A stretch of 64,000 bases of DNA from Natronosalvus hydrolyticus (GCA_025517525.1 JAOPJZ010000005.1:124001-188000); one strand, 5' to 3'. Numbered from the stretch's first letter, positions 42,407 through 51,758 are shown. The notes: a model not told the origin generated them from the sequence alone. Translations and numbers: made by a program.

Positions 42407-43657
42407 TCACTCACTGGCCAACGTCGCAAGCGCCGCCGCCAGAACCGTCGTTGCGCTGGCACAGTCCTCCCAGTCGGTCCACTCCTGTGGATTGTGTGAG
42501 ATGCCGTCTCGCGACGGCGCAAAGACGAGGCCGGCATCGGTTACTCGAGCGACGTTCATCGTATCGTGGGCCGCCCCGGAGTGCAGACGCAACGTTTCGA
42601 TACCAGTTGACGCACCGGCCTCGAGCAACGCCTCTCGGCACCGGTCGGCCATCGGCTCGGGCGGGATGTCGTACGGTCTCGAGATCGATACCTCCACATC
42701 GCGTTCGCTTTCGACGCGTTCCCCACTGGCCTCGAGGTCGGCGACGAGCGCCTCCATAGACGCGGCCTCGATGTCGCGGATATCGACGCCCAGACGGACC
42801 GTTCCGGGGATGACGTTGGTTGCATTGGGCGAGACCGTGGCTTTGCCGATCGTGCCGACGGCCGAGGACGACTCACTCGAAACGATTCGGTGTGCCGACG
42901 ACTCGAGGTCGAGGATGAGTTCGCTCGCCGCCGCCAGCGCGTCGGTTCGGTCGTGCATCGGGGTCGAACCGGCATGATTGGCTTCACCCCGGACGTCGAC
43001 GTAGCAGTGGGTGATGCCGGTGATGGACGTGACGACGCCGGCCGCCGCACCGGCTTCCTCGAGTCGCGTTCCCTGTTCGACGTGGAGTTCCAGCCAGGCG
43101 TCCCACTCGGCTGCATCGATGTGCCCCTCGCCACGGTAACCGATACGCTCGAGCGAGTCGGCAAGCGTCGTTCCCGATTCGTCCTCAAGGGAAAGCGCTT
43201 CCTCGACGGACAGCCGCCCCGTGGCGACCGACGAGCCGAGTAACCCGTTCCCAAAGCGCTGTCCTTCCTCCTCCGTGAAACAGACGACGTGTACCGGTCG
43301 ACCGAGTGAATTCGACGTTTCCTGCATCGCTCGAACGGCCTCGAGTGTGGCATACGTGCCAAGCGGGCCGTCGAAAATGCCGCCCTGTGGGACCGAATCG
43401 AGGTGACTGCCCGCCGCTATCGGGGCCAGCGACGGGTCCGCACCCGGCGGTACCCAGCGACCGACGATGTTTCCAACAGCATCGACCGTTACCTCGAGAC
43501 CCGCGTCCTCGAGACGGCGAACGAATCGGTCGCGTGCTCGTTTGTTCTCGTCCGTTCCCGTCAGTACTGTCCGTCCATGGCCGTCGACGTCGGGAAGGAC
43601 GCCGAACTGGGCGTTCGCTTCGATATCGGCTCGAAGCCTCTTTGCAGAGACCTGCAT
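42407..43657 (-). CDS. M20-family N-carbamoyl amino acid hydrolase (hydantoinase/carbamoylase)
   Basis: A 416-aa Zn-dependent hydrolase of the AmaB/HyuC/allantoate amidohydrolase branch. Metal and catalytic residues are in GSHLDSVPQGGIFDGPLG (His, Asp), FTEEEGQRFG (catalytic and ligand Glu), LELHVEQGTRLEE (His) and HSGAAHDTMN (His). It cleaves carbamoyl or related groups from N-carbamoyl amino acids or ureido acids. The ATG at 43657 (MQVSAKRLRADIEAN) gives the standard start. It is upstream of the ABC operon on the same strand and opposite an IclR regulator, so it probably processes the imported compound. Confidence 0.9.
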   Translation of the reverse strand: MQVSAKRLRADIEANAQFGVLPDVDGHGRTVLTGTDENKRARDRFVRRLEDAGLEVTVDAVGNIVGRWVPPGADPSLAPIAAGSHLDSVPQGGIFDGPLGTYATLEAVRAMQETSNSLGRPVHVVCFTEEEGQRFGNGLLGSSVATGRLSVEEALSLEDESGTTLADSLERIGYRGEGHIDAAEWDAWLELHVEQGTRLEEAGAAAGVVTSITGITHCYVDVRGEANHAGSTPMHDRTDALAAASELILDLESSAHRIVSSESSSAVGTIGKATVSPNATNVIPGTVRLGVDIRDIEAASMEALVADLEASGERVESERDVEVSISRPYDIPPEPMADRCREALLEAGASTGIETLRLHSGAAHDTMNVARVTDAGLVFAPSRDGISHNPQEWTDWEDCASATTVLAAALATLASE

Positions 43658-43866
43658 ATACAGTCCTCGATGTGGAGCACGCTGTGTTAAGTGTTTGCGT
43701 TTCCCAGCTCTCGTCGACGTAGACCTCACCGAAGGCGGGTATTTTTACGTTCGCAGAAAGCGAACCGTTGTGACACCTGTTGTAGAAGGTGAGTACTCCA
43801 GTCGAAGGTGTGACTTCTCGAGCGATCTGTGACACATCCGGCAGTCACAGCGCAATCTCCTGTCTG

Positions 43867-43950
43867 TACGTGGCTTCCCAAACTTGCACTGGTGGGTGAA
43901 ACCGATGGCCGTTATCCGTTTTCATCCAGAGGTTGACGTTTGGATGAGTG
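43867..43950. mobile_element. About 84-bp hairpin element, family III (copy 3, diverged)
   Basis: Starts TACGTGGCTTCCCAAAC and ends ACGTTTGGATGAGTG; GGTGGGTGAAAC pairs with GTTTTCATCC. The sequence matches the copies at 11152 and 28990 but has lost the CTAG ends. It sits directly before the IclR promoter, in the divergent region between IclR and carbamoylase genes, so it may influence their control. Confidence 0.6.
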
Positions 43951-43980
43951 GTCTGAAAATTGTTTCCCAAATGCGAACAG

Positions 43981-43990
43981 CTATAGTTTT
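43981..43990 (+). promoter_or_regulatory. Probable promoter of the IclR gene
   Basis: CTATAGTTTT has a TATA core 20-27 nt before the IclR ATG at 44009, implying a leaderless mRNA. It lies about 30 nt after the end of a hairpin element. Confidence 0.5.
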
Positions 43991-44008
43991 GGCCTCCCAG
44001 TACCCCGT

Positions 44009-44809
44009 ATGGCCCAGGACCAGCACCGATCCGCTCGCACACTCGAAACAGTTGCTCGAGCCTGTGACGTAATCGACACCCTCGATGCCCTCGGCGGTGC
44101 CGGCGTGACCGAAGTGGCGACGGAACTGGATATCGCAAAGAGTTCCGCACACGCGTATCTCAATACCCTTCGAGAGAAACGCTTCGTGGTCAAAAAAGGC
44201 CACCAGTATCACCTCAGCCTGGAGTTTCTCTATCTCGGAAAATCGGTGAGACACCGGCATGTACTCTTCGCCCATGGGAAATCGGTCGTCGACCAGCTCG
44301 CCAGCGAGAGCGGCGAGTACGTCCACCTCATGGCCGAGCAACATGGCCTCGAGCGAAACGTCTACAAGGTAGCTGGCGAGAACGCCGTCGGCGACACCTA
44401 TCACACGGCAAAAGAGCGTAAAACCGATTTTCTCCACTTTACGTCGACGGGAAAGGCGGTTCTCGCCCATCTTCCCGAATCACGCGTTCGTGATATCGTC
44501 GACACCCATGGCCTCCTCCAAAAGACCGAGAACACCATCACGGACCTCGAGACGCTGTTCGAGGAACTCGAGACCGTCCGCAACCGAGGCTACGCGGTCA
44601 ATGACGAGGAGGAAGTCAAAGGGATTCGCGCCGTTGGTGCCCCTATCCGAAATGCGAACGGAACCGTCCTCGGTGCCATTAGTGTCTCCGGCCCCTCGAG
44701 CCGTTTTACCGGTGAGTACCTCCACAAGGAAGTACCACACATGGTCAAAGAGGCCGCGAACGTTACCGAAGCCAGCATCAACATGTCCGACGCGAGCCAG
44801 AGCTTATAG
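44009..44809 (+). CDS. IclR-family transcriptional regulator
   Basis: A 266-aa repressor/activator. The N-terminal winged helix (about 10-70) has LETVARACDVIDTLDALGGA and a recognition helix in ELDIAKSSAHAYLNTL. The C-terminal IclR effector domain (about 85-255) shows HFTSTGKAVLAHLPESRV, RGYAVNDEEEVKGIRAVGAP and LGAISVSGPSSRFTGE, the signature of this family. It is divergent from the carbamoylase gene 350 bp away, and probably controls that gene and the ABC operon in response to a substrate or breakdown product. Confidence 0.92.
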   Translation: MAQDQHRSARTLETVARACDVIDTLDALGGAGVTEVATELDIAKSSAHAYLNTLREKRFVVKKGHQYHLSLEFLYLGKSVRHRHVLFAHGKSVVDQLASESGEYVHLMAEQHGLERNVYKVAGENAVGDTYHTAKERKTDFLHFTSTGKAVLAHLPESRVRDIVDTHGLLQKTENTITDLETLFEELETVRNRGYAVNDEEEVKGIRAVGAPIRNANGTVLGAISVSGPSSRFTGEYLHKEVPHMVKEAANVTEASINMSDASQSL

Positions 44810-44833
44810 CGGGTCGGAGTAACGACCCGACAC

Positions 44834-44868
44834 CAACCTATTACAGCCATAATAATGTAATAGATGGT
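44834..44868. terminator. Inverted repeat after the IclR gene
   Basis: CTATTACA (44838..44845) and TGTAATAG (44856..44863) are a perfect 8-bp stem with a 10-nt loop, with ACCA/TGGT pairs extending beyond small bulges. It starts about 25 nt after the IclR stop, in the position of a 3' end structure; a poly-T run is not obvious. Confidence 0.45.
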
Positions 44869-45500
44869 AGGTAGTTACCGGAGCGATCCGCGAACGTAGC
44901 CCAAGCCCGTTCGCATTTGCGTAACAGCCTGGATCGAGGGAGAAACTCGGTTCGCTTCCTCGGAGCAACACGTTGTAGAAAATCATCTTTCAGAAAGAGA
45001 GAACAATTGAATAGATCTCAAGACCGACAAATAAATAGATGATAAGTCATATATATTATCCGTAGTAGCAAATATCAAATATATTTTATACTTCCCAACA
45101 CAGCGTTATGCGTTGATATGTGAGTCGTAACACCTCCCAAACCGGTTCAAAACTCGCCTAATCTCGATAAACCACGATAATTCTGCAGTCGAGTGGTACT
45201 CGAGTTTGTACAAATATAAGAATACTCGAAGACCCAACATCTACACAACATAATTGCCAATAATGAATATATTTCACAGATTCTCTCGATAAACACTATA
45301 AATAGAGGGTAAAAACCAGACAAACAATCTAACAGCACGAACTGACTATGAAAACTATATATTATATTAGTATATATGGTAGTTCTTGGTAAAATTCCCC
45401 CGAGACCGCCCTCAGTTGACAGACAAATATAATGATTCAGACGGCCAATCTACTCGGCCGGTTCCAGAAAAGCTTACTCGAGGCACACGCAGATACCCGT
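44869..45500. other. AT-rich gene-free region
   Basis: About 630 bases with much higher AT than the flanking genes, and no frame with haloarchaeal coding character. Short palindromic AT stretches occur near 45350..45380. A TATA-like aaatataat (45425..45433) may be the promoter of the carbonic anhydrase-like gene, with a leader of about 50 nt. This and the 35.5-kb region are the most AT-rich parts of the window and mark the accessory block. Confidence 0.5.
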
Positions 45501-46049
45501 ATGATCAGAACGTTCGACGGTCACGCTCCGATTATCGCAGACTCCGCGTACGTCGACGAGAGCGCTATCGTCATCGGCGAGGTCACTATCGGTCCCAACG
45601 CCAGCGTCTGGCCGGGAGCCGTCCTCCGTGGCGACCACGGTGAAATCGTCCTCGAGGAAGGCACCAACGTACAGGACAACGCGACGATCCACGAGGGCGC
45701 ACGAATCGGGCCGCGAGCGACCGTCGGTCACAACGCCATCGTCCACAACGCGACCGTCGAAGAACGGGCCCTGGTTGGCATGGGCGCAATCGTCCTCGAC
45801 CGGTCGACCATCGGCGAGCGTAGCATCGTTGGGGCCAACAGCGTCGTCACCGAAGGAACCGCCGTCCCGGAATCGGTGCTCGTTCTGGGCGCTCCCGCAG
45901 CAGTCAAAAAGGAACTCGAGACCGACGCCTGGGAGGCCGCTGCTGATACGTACGTCGAACTTGCGACACGACACGCCGAAACCGGCGAGGTGCTCGAGCG
46001 AGGGGCCGTGGGTACCCCTCCAGACAACGCGATGACGGATGAAGAGTGA
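45501..46049 (+). CDS. Gamma carbonic anhydrase-like hexapeptide protein
   Basis: A 182-aa left-handed beta-helix protein. It carries hexapeptide repeats (VIGEVTIGPNASVWPGAVLR, GARIGPRATVGHNAIVHN) with the three gamma-CA zinc ligands at the usual places: His in TIHEGARIG, and the two His in VGHNAIVHNATVEE. The N-terminal Arg (VLRGD) and Gln/Asp contacts in NVQDNATIH are kept. The ATG at 45501 (MIRTFDGHAPIIAD) fits the family start; an in-frame ATG 23 codons earlier gives an unlikely lead. Hydration of CO2 is plausible, but many members are inactive. It converges on the isopentenyl phosphate kinase gene. Confidence 0.87.
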   Translation: MIRTFDGHAPIIADSAYVDESAIVIGEVTIGPNASVWPGAVLRGDHGEIVLEEGTNVQDNATIHEGARIGPRATVGHNAIVHNATVEERALVGMGAIVLDRSTIGERSIVGANSVVTEGTAVPESVLVLGAPAAVKKELETDAWEAAADTYVELATRHAETGEVLERGAVGTPPDNAMTDEE

Positions 46050-46080
46050 ACAGCAGGTTCGAAAAGAACGTGACTCAAGC

Positions 46081-46851
46081 CTATTCGCGGGCAATCGTCG
46101 TCCCTGGCGATTCGCCTTCCAGAAACGCCGACAGCGCCTCGAGACCGAAAATTGACGCCTCGGCCTCGAGAGCCAGTAATGCTTCCACTTTTGCAGCCAT
46201 CCCACCGGTCACATCGGTCGACTCACTCGCCCCCAGAACGGCTGCGACGTCCTCGTAAGAGTCGATTCGGTCGACGACCGCCCCGTCGTCGTCCAGCACG
46301 CCCGGTACCGTCGAACACAGGCCCACGTGGTCAGCATCCAGGTCCGTCGCCAGTTCGGTCACGAGTTCGTCGCCGCTGATGATCGTCACGCCCGCATCGC
46401 GCTGGGCAACCACATCGCCGTGTAACACCGGAACGAACCCTTCTGCGAGCAGCGTTTCGACCGGTTCACTGGGCAGTGTAAGCGTGCCATCGGTATCGCG
46501 AGCTCCCAGAGAAAACGGGTGGACGGGCACCGCTCGAACGCCCTGCTCGAGCAAGCGGTCGAGGACGAAGCGGTTCAACGTCTTCATCGCGCCGTGAATC
46601 GCGTGGACGGCACCGACGTCGTGTGACCCACTGGTCGTACTCACCCCATGCTCGCTCGCGTTTACGTGCCCGAAACTGCCGCCGCCGTGCACGATGACCA
46701 GCTCTGGAGCGGCCCGACCGGACCCACGGGGCGACCCTTCGAGGGCGGACCCAATGGCCGTCGCGGCCGTCTCGAGTGCGGCTCCGTCAAGCGTTTCCTC
46801 GCGGTCTTTATCCGTGATGACGCTCCCGCCGAGTTTGAGAACGGTCGTCAT
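46081..46851 (-). CDS. ipk: Isopentenyl phosphate kinase
   Basis: A 256-aa amino-acid-kinase fold enzyme that phosphorylates isopentenyl phosphate to isopentenyl diphosphate in the archaeal mevalonate pathway. It begins MTTVLKLGGSVITDKD (Lys and Gly loop). The substrate-site His is in VIVHGGGSFGHVNA, and the ATP-loop is near TIISGDELVTELATDLDADH, with TDVTGGMAAKVEALL close to the end. Its ATG overlaps the mevalonate kinase stop by four bases. In other haloarchaea RNase J and prenyl synthase genes usually follow; here the accessory block lies between. Confidence 0.94.
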   Translation of the reverse strand: MTTVLKLGGSVITDKDREETLDGAALETAATAIGSALEGSPRGSGRAAPELVIVHGGGSFGHVNASEHGVSTTSGSHDVGAVHAIHGAMKTLNRFVLDRLLEQGVRAVPVHPFSLGARDTDGTLTLPSEPVETLLAEGFVPVLHGDVVAQRDAGVTIISGDELVTELATDLDADHVGLCSTVPGVLDDDGAVVDRIDSYEDVAAVLGASESTDVTGGMAAKVEALLALEAEASIFGLEALSAFLEGESPGTTIARE

Positions 46852-47834
46852 TCGAGTCGCTTCACCCCCTCTTCGGCGAGTTCGGCCCGGAACGCGTCCT
46901 CACAGCCCGGCGTAAACCGAAGCGCCGTCTCGGCTTCCGGCGTCGGGTCGAGCGCGACGATACAGCCACCGCCACCCGCGCCGGTCAACTTGGCCCCCAG
47001 CGCGCCCGCGTCGCGGGCCGCCCACACCATCGTCTCGAGCGAACGCGCCGAGACGCCCAGCGCCGAGAGGAGGCCGTGATTGAAGTTCATCAACCGGCCG
47101 ACCTCCTCGATGTCGCCCGCCTCGAGCGCCGCTTCTCCCTCCCGAACGAGGTCACCGACCGTCTCCACCGTCTGGGCCGCGAAGTCGTACTCCTCGCGCA
47201 GCGACCGCACGCCTGCGACGAGTTCGCCCGTCTCGCCAGCGCCACCGTCGAACCCGATGACGAACGGTAGCGACGGCGCCTCGAGCGAGCGACAGTCATC
47301 ACCTTCGACGCGGACTGCCCCGCCCGTCGCCGAACAGAACGTGTCTGCACGTGAGGCCTGTCCCTCTTGGACGGCGTACTCCGTCTGAAACGCCCGGTCT
47401 GCCAGTTCCTCAGTCTCGAGGGTCAAACCCAGTTCCCGCGTTGCCGCGTCGATAGCCGCGACCACAACCGCGGCCGAGGAGCCGAGTCCGGCTCCCAGCG
47501 GAATCTCACTCTCGATGGTAACGTCAAAGCCCACATCGGACTCTCCCGTGACGTCTCTGACCTGCTCGATTGCCCCGTCGACGTACCCCATCGCCGCCCT
47601 GATGAGAGGCTGTGGAACGTCGATGTCCGGATGCCCGTCACGAGGACCGCCGTACTCGACGGTAAAGCCGTCCAGACTGAGGTCGTCTGCCTGTACGCGA
47701 AGTGCGTCGTCGTCCCGTCGCTCGACCGTCACGGTCGCCCGTCGCTCGATGGCACAGGGAACCGCCGGCTCGCCGTAGACGACTGCGTGCTCCCCAAAGA
47801 GATAGACCTTCCCGGGAGCGCTCGAAACTGCCAT
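46848..47834 (-). CDS. mvk: Mevalonate kinase
   Basis: A 328-aa GHMP kinase that phosphorylates mevalonate with ATP, the first committed kinase of isoprenoid synthesis. It shows SAPGKVYLFGEHAVVYGEPA (motif 1), PLGAGLGSSAAVVVAAIDAA (the ATP-binding GLGSS loop) and the C-terminal KLTGAGGGGCIVAL (motif 3). The catalytic Asp region is QASRADTFCSATGGAV. It is second to last in the minus-strand run from S13 down. The stop overlaps the isopentenyl phosphate kinase start. Confidence 0.95.
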   Translation of the reverse strand: MAVSSAPGKVYLFGEHAVVYGEPAVPCAIERRATVTVERRDDDALRVQADDLSLDGFTVEYGGPRDGHPDIDVPQPLIRAAMGYVDGAIEQVRDVTGESDVGFDVTIESEIPLGAGLGSSAAVVVAAIDAATRELGLTLETEELADRAFQTEYAVQEGQASRADTFCSATGGAVRVEGDDCRSLEAPSLPFVIGFDGGAGETGELVAGVRSLREEYDFAAQTVETVGDLVREGEAALEAGDIEEVGRLMNFNHGLLSALGVSARSLETMVWAARDAGALGAKLTGAGGGGCIVALDPTPEAETALRFTPGCEDAFRAELAEEGVKRLE

Positions 47835-47970
47835 GTACGGGCGTTCGCACGACGACGCTTAATACCTATCTTCTCGACCTGGCCCGACAGGTCACCCTCG
47901 AGCATGCAACCGACAGTCGACCCTACAGGGCAGAGACGAACAGAAGAAACTGAACGACAGCGTCGAAACG

Positions 47971-48750
47971 TTAGACCAGGCTCTCGAAATCGTCGAGCGC
48001 GTAGCTTGGTTCGGCACCACGGCGGTCGAGGACCTCGTTTGCGAGCAACCAGTAGACGACAGAGAGGGCTTTGCGACCTTTGTTGTTCGTCGGCACGACG
48101 AGGTCGACGTTGCTCGTCTGGTTGTTCGAGTCACACATTGCGATAACCGGAATGCCGACCGTGATCGCCTCTTTGACCGCCTGGGCGTCACCGATCGGGT
48201 CCGTGACGACGACGACGTCGGGTTCGATGTAGCCGTCGTATTTGGGGTTGGTCAACGTGCCCGGGATGAATCGACCCGTTCGAGCACGCGCACCGACCGC
48301 TTCCGCGAACTTCTCCGCTGGGAAGCGACCGTACTGGCGACTCGAGGTGACCAGAATCTGCTCGGGTGCGTAGTTCGCCAGGAAGTCCGCAGCCGTGCGG
48401 ATACGGCCGTCGGTCTTCGAGACGTCCAGCACGTACAGACCATCGGTTCGGACGCGATGGATGAACCGCTCCATGTCCTTGGTCTTTTGCTGAGTCCCGA
48501 TGTGGACACCGGCGCCGAGGTAGTCCTCGACGGGGATGAGCAAGTCTGCCTCCTCGTCGGGCATTACATCGTCGTCGAGAGTTGGTCCGGCTGGTTCATC
48601 CGCGGCCTCCTCGGCTGCGGCGGGCTGTTCGTCTACTGGCTCGACGTCCTCGGCGGGTTCGGCGGCGGGGCCAGCCCCTTCGGCTGGCTCCTCGTCGATC
48701 GCCTCCTCGGCGGCGTCGAGTCCGTCCTGTTGTGCGTTTTCCTCAGTCAT
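47971..48750 (-). CDS. rpsB: 30S ribosomal protein S2 with acidic N-terminal extension
   Basis: A 259-aa S2. The first 70 or so residues are a Glu/Ala/Asp/Pro extension, then the core begins [20 protein letters not shown]. Conserved stretches are [60 protein letters not shown] and [19 protein letters not shown]. The acidic lead is found in other halophilic S2 proteins. It overlaps the enolase stop by four bases. Confidence 0.96.
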   Translation of the reverse strand: MTEENAQQDGLDAAEEAIDEEPAEGAGPAAEPAEDVEPVDEQPAAAEEAADEPAGPTLDDDVMPDEEADLLIPVEDYLGAGVHIGTQQKTKDMERFIHRVRTDGLYVLDVSKTDGRIRTAADFLANYAPEQILVTSSRQYGRFPAEKFAEAVGARARTGRFIPGTLTNPKYDGYIEPDVVVVTDPIGDAQAVKEAITVGIPVIAMCDSNNQTSNVDLVVPTNNKGRKALSVVYWLLANEVLDRRGAEPSYALDDFESLV

Positions 48751-49952
48751 GTCGCATCGTCTGCAATTCGGATAAGCTCGTTGAGCTTGGCGGTTCGCTC
48801 GCCGCCGACCGCGCCCGTCTTGATGAACGGGACGTCGGTCGCCACAGCGAGGTGTGCGATCGTCGTATCTTCGGTCTCGCCCGAACGGTGGGAAACGATC
48901 GACTCGTAGCCGTTTTCGCGGGCGAGTTCGATCGCATCGAAGGCGTCAGTAAGTGTCCCGATCTGGTTCGGCTTGATCAGGATGCTGTTTGCCGCGCCCC
49001 GGTCGATCCCGTGAGCCAGTCGCTCCGTGTTGGTGACGAACAGGTCGTCGCCACAGACGAGCGTCTGGTCACCGACCTCTTCGGTCAGTGTCGCGAAGGC
49101 CTCGTAATCGTTCTCGTCGAGTGGATCCTCGACGTAGACGAGTTCGTACTCCTCGACGAGGTCTGCGATGTACGCGATTTGCTGGTCGGTGTCCCGACTG
49201 GTGTCGCTGTACTCGTAGGTTTCCGACTCGTCGTCGTACATCTCAGCAGCGGCAACGTCGAGTCCGAATCGAATCTCGAAGCCGACCTCGGCTTCGACCG
49301 TCGAAACGGCCTCCTCAACGATTTCGAAGGCCTCCGCATCGTCGATCGATGGGGCCCACGCGCCTTCGTCACCCTTTCCCGCAGGGACGTCGCGCTCGTG
49401 AAGCAACTCGGAAACTGTTGCGTGCACCGCCGCGTTCGCAAACACCGCGTCGGCGACGCTTGGCGCGCCGACGGGTGCAGACAGGAACTCCTGAATGTCC
49501 GTCGCATCGGCAGCGTGTTCGCCACCGCCGATGACGTTTCCGAGCGGCACCGGGAAGTTCTGGCCACGGAACGTCCCACCGAGATGCTGAAACAGCGGCG
49601 CACCGAGAACGTCTGCCCCGGCTTTCGCCGCCGCCATGGAAATCGCGACCGCGCTGTTGGCCCCGATTTCCGAAAAGTCCTCCGTGCCATCCGCTGCACG
49701 CAAGATTCCGTCGACTTCCCGCTGGTTCCCCGCAAAGGCCTCACCGACCAGCCGAGGGACCGCGTGTTTTCGAGCCGCGGCAATCGCCGCTGACGGCTCA
49801 CGTTCGATCGCCTCGTACTCGCCGGTACTCGCCCCCGAAGGCGCAGCGGCGCGGCCGAATCCGCCGCTTTCGGTCAGCACGTCAGCCTCGACCGTCGGGT
49901 TGCCCCGCGAATCGAGGACTTCGCGCAGCCGAACGTCGGTAATCAGCGTCAT
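48747..49952 (-). CDS. eno: Enolase
   Basis: A 401-aa enolase that converts 2-phosphoglycerate to phosphoenolpyruvate in the cytoplasm. It starts [20 protein letters not shown], and shows [20 protein letters not shown] (catalytic Lys), [20 protein letters not shown] and [18 protein letters not shown] (metal Glu/Asp), then [20 protein letters not shown], all family hallmarks. Full length. Its start overlaps RpoK by four bases, so it is embedded in the ribosomal/RNA polymerase operon, a normal archaeal arrangement. Confidence 0.97.
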   Translation of the reverse strand: MTLITDVRLREVLDSRGNPTVEADVLTESGGFGRAAAPSGASTGEYEAIEREPSAAIAAARKHAVPRLVGEAFAGNQREVDGILRAADGTEDFSEIGANSAVAISMAAAKAGADVLGAPLFQHLGGTFRGQNFPVPLGNVIGGGEHAADATDIQEFLSAPVGAPSVADAVFANAAVHATVSELLHERDVPAGKGDEGAWAPSIDDAEAFEIVEEAVSTVEAEVGFEIRFGLDVAAAEMYDDESETYEYSDTSRDTDQQIAYIADLVEEYELVYVEDPLDENDYEAFATLTEEVGDQTLVCGDDLFVTNTERLAHGIDRGAANSILIKPNQIGTLTDAFDAIELARENGYESIVSHRSGETEDTTIAHLAVATDVPFIKTGAVGGERTAKLNELIRIADDAT

Positions 49953-50128
49953 TTCGGCCCCCGATACACCGTGAACGGCAACACACCTGCGTCGTACTCC
50001 TCGGCGGCGATCAGAATCGGTTCTGACTGGTCAGTCGGCGTCAACACCGGCGCACCGTAGGAGATTTGCAGCGCTCGAGCGCCGAGGATGCGTGCTTTTT
50101 CGTATCGATTGTGGCGTTGTTCTTGCAT
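49949..50128 (-). CDS. rpoK: DNA-directed RNA polymerase subunit K
   Basis: A 59-aa RpoK (homologue of bacterial omega and eukaryotic Rpb6). [20 protein letters not shown] is the diagnostic stretch, followed by [20 protein letters not shown]. The ATG at 50128 ([11 protein letters not shown]) is chosen. It begins 2 nt after RpoN and overlaps enolase. Confidence 0.96.
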   Translation of the reverse strand: MQEQRHNRYEKARILGARALQISYGAPVLTPTDQSEPILIAAEEYDAGVLPFTVYRGPK

Positions 50129-50130
50129 GC

Positions 50131-50325
50131 TTACTGGTAGGGTGAAACGACATCGACGAGGTCGGTATGGCTGACGAGCATTCGCCGGCAACAGAATCGA
50201 TCCACACCGAGCTCGTCGAGGACCTCCTGTGGGTCCTCCTCGCCCTGCTTTGCTCGTTCGTCGAACTCCTCCCAGTGTTCGCCGACGACGTTACCGCACG
50301 TGAAACACCGGACCGGTACCATCAT
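50131..50325 (-). CDS. rpoN: DNA-directed RNA polymerase subunit N
   Basis: A 64-aa RpoN (Rpb10 homologue). [20 protein letters not shown] holds the first zinc pair, and [20 protein letters not shown] the second Cys pair, which together form the zinc-bundle typical of the family. Two ATGs (50325 and 50322) are consecutive and either could start. It precedes RpoK by 2 bases. Confidence 0.97.
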   Translation of the reverse strand: MMVPVRCFTCGNVVGEHWEEFDERAKQGEEDPQEVLDELGVDRFCCRRMLVSHTDLVDVVSPYQ

Positions 50326-50337
50326 ATCCTGATCACC

Positions 50338-50736
50338 TCAGCGGTAGGATTTCTGGTAGCGGGCCCGTGCACCGGGTCCACCCCACTTTTTGGGTTCGGA
50401 CTGGCGAACGTCGTTGACCAGCAGCGAACGGTCGAACTCCATGTACGCATCGCGGAGTTCGGCGTCGTTCGTGTGCTGGACGATCCCGCGAGCGATAGCA
50501 GTGCGGACGGCATTTGCCTGTCCGCTCACACCGCCACCCTCGACGCGAACCTCGACGTCGATCCCGTCTCGGAGGTCGTCGCCTGCAATGCGGAACGGCT
50601 CGAGCATCTTCAGACGCGACATCTCGGGTTCGACCAGTTCGACCGGCTGGGAGTTGATTCGTACGCGACCCTCGCCCTCGCGAACGGTTGCGCGGGCGAC
50701 GGCCGTCTTCTTCTTTCCACTCGTGTTCGTTACCAT
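50338..50736 (-). CDS. rpsI: 30S ribosomal protein S9
   Basis: A 132-aa S9. [20 protein letters not shown] and [20 protein letters not shown] mark the N-terminal part, and the basic terminus [17 protein letters not shown] reaches the P-site tRNA. Its start overlaps L13 by seven bases. Confidence 0.97.
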   Translation of the reverse strand: MVTNTSGKKKTAVARATVREGEGRVRINSQPVELVEPEMSRLKMLEPFRIAGDDLRDGIDVEVRVEGGGVSGQANAVRTAIARGIVQHTNDAELRDAYMEFDRSLLVNDVRQSEPKKWGGPGARARYQKSYR

Positions 50737-51179
50737 GTGACGTTAGCACCTATCTGTTCGGACACTTCGTGCAGGTGGACGAAGCGGATATTCGAGAGTC
50801 GGTCCAGTGACGTGCCCTCGAGGATCTCGGCCTCGCGCTCGTCGTCGCCCTCGTAGGGGTTGCCGACGTAGACGCGAACGTTCTCGAGCGCCTCCCGTCC
50901 GCGAGGCTTTTTGTACGGCAGCATGCCACGAATCGTCCGCTTGAAGATCGCATCCGGACGCCGTGGGTAGTACGGCCCCTTGTCGGACCCAAGCTGGAGA
51001 CGGGTTCGGTAGGTGTCGAAAACGTCCTCTTTGTCACCCGTAATGACGGCGTGTTCGGCGTTAACGACGGCGACGCGATCGCCGGCCAGGGCGCGCTGAG
51101 CGACCTCGCTGGCGACGCGGCCGAGGATACAGTCACGGGCGTCGACGACGACGTCAGCGTCGTATTCGGCGACGGACAT
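50730..51179 (-). CDS. rplM: 50S ribosomal protein L13
   Basis: A 149-aa L13. [20 protein letters not shown] and [20 protein letters not shown] are typical, with [20 protein letters not shown] in the centre and [23 protein letters not shown] end. It overlaps L18e by one base upstream and S9 by seven downstream. Confidence 0.97.
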   Translation of the reverse strand: MSVAEYDADVVVDARDCILGRVASEVAQRALAGDRVAVVNAEHAVITGDKEDVFDTYRTRLQLGSDKGPYYPRRPDAIFKRTIRGMLPYKKPRGREALENVRVYVGNPYEGDDEREAEILEGTSLDRLSNIRFVHLHEVSEQIGANVTW

Positions 51180-51532
51180 CAGGCGATCACCCGGACGTTC
51201 GAACCGTCGGGGTTCTCCTCGAGCAACTGCTCGAGTCGAACGGATTCGCCGACCTGTTCAATTTTGGTCTCCGCCGAGGACGAAAAGTCGACGGCGGCGA
51301 CAGTGACGTTCTTTCGTAGTGCGCCGGAACCCAGCACCTTGCCGGGGACGACGACGGTCTCTTCTTCTCTCGCATAGCGCTCGATACGCCCCAGATTGAC
51401 CTCTGCGTGGTTACGCCGGGGCTTCTCGAGACGGTCTGCGATATCTCGCCAGACGGCTGCGTCCCGCTCGCGGGACGTAGACTTCAACTCGGCGATGAGA
51501 TCGGTAAGTCTCGGATTGGTCTTTGTACTCAT
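51179..51532 (-). CDS. rpl18e: 50S ribosomal protein L18e
   Basis: A 117-aa L18e. It starts [20 protein letters not shown], then [20 protein letters not shown] and [20 protein letters not shown], characteristic of the archaeal/eukaryotic L15-like protein. First gene of the L18e-L13-S9-RpoN-RpoK-enolase-S2 run after tRNA-Leu. Confidence 0.96.
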   Translation of the reverse strand: MSTKTNPRLTDLIAELKSTSRERDAAVWRDIADRLEKPRRNHAEVNLGRIERYAREEETVVVPGKVLGSGALRKNVTVAAVDFSSSAETKIEQVGESVRLEQLLEENPDGSNVRVIA

Positions 51533-51673
51533 TGGTTTCCTCCAAATTCGGGAACAAGAATTCGAGACGATGTCACGGACCTCGAGCGATCGGCGGCCGG
51601 AGACGAACGGTCGTCTCGGCCGAAATTTGGTGCTCGAGTCGGTGAATCCCGTCTCGACAGATCGGAGAAGTGA

Positions 51674-51758
51674 TGCAGGGAGCAGGATTTGAACCTGCGA
51701 ACTCCTACGAGACAGCGCCCTGAACGCTGCGCCGTTGGCCTGACTTGGCTATCCCTGC
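51674..51758 (-). tRNA. tRNA-Leu (anticodon CAG)
   Basis: Eighty-five bases on the minus strand. Acceptor GCAGGGA/TCCCTGC with discriminator A; anticodon stem CAGCG/CGCTG around loop TTCAGGG gives anticodon CAG. A long variable arm (class II) and T arm CAGGTTCAAATCCTG are present. It is located between RpoD and L18e, a conserved haloarchaeal position. Confidence 0.96.

Noticed and set aside
41499..42977. A 492-codon plus-strand open frame across the binding-protein and carbamoylase genes
   Set aside because: It is antisense to two genes with clear family motifs; composition is not acidic.
45147..45338. A 63-codon frame in the AT-rich spacer
   Set aside because: Composition is Cys/Leu/Ser rich and not haloarchaeal; no promoter or homologous pattern.
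48582..49793. A 403-codon open frame on the plus strand opposite enolase and S2
   Set aside because: It is antisense to two unmistakable conserved genes and has an Arg/Val-rich composition unlike haloarchaeal proteins.
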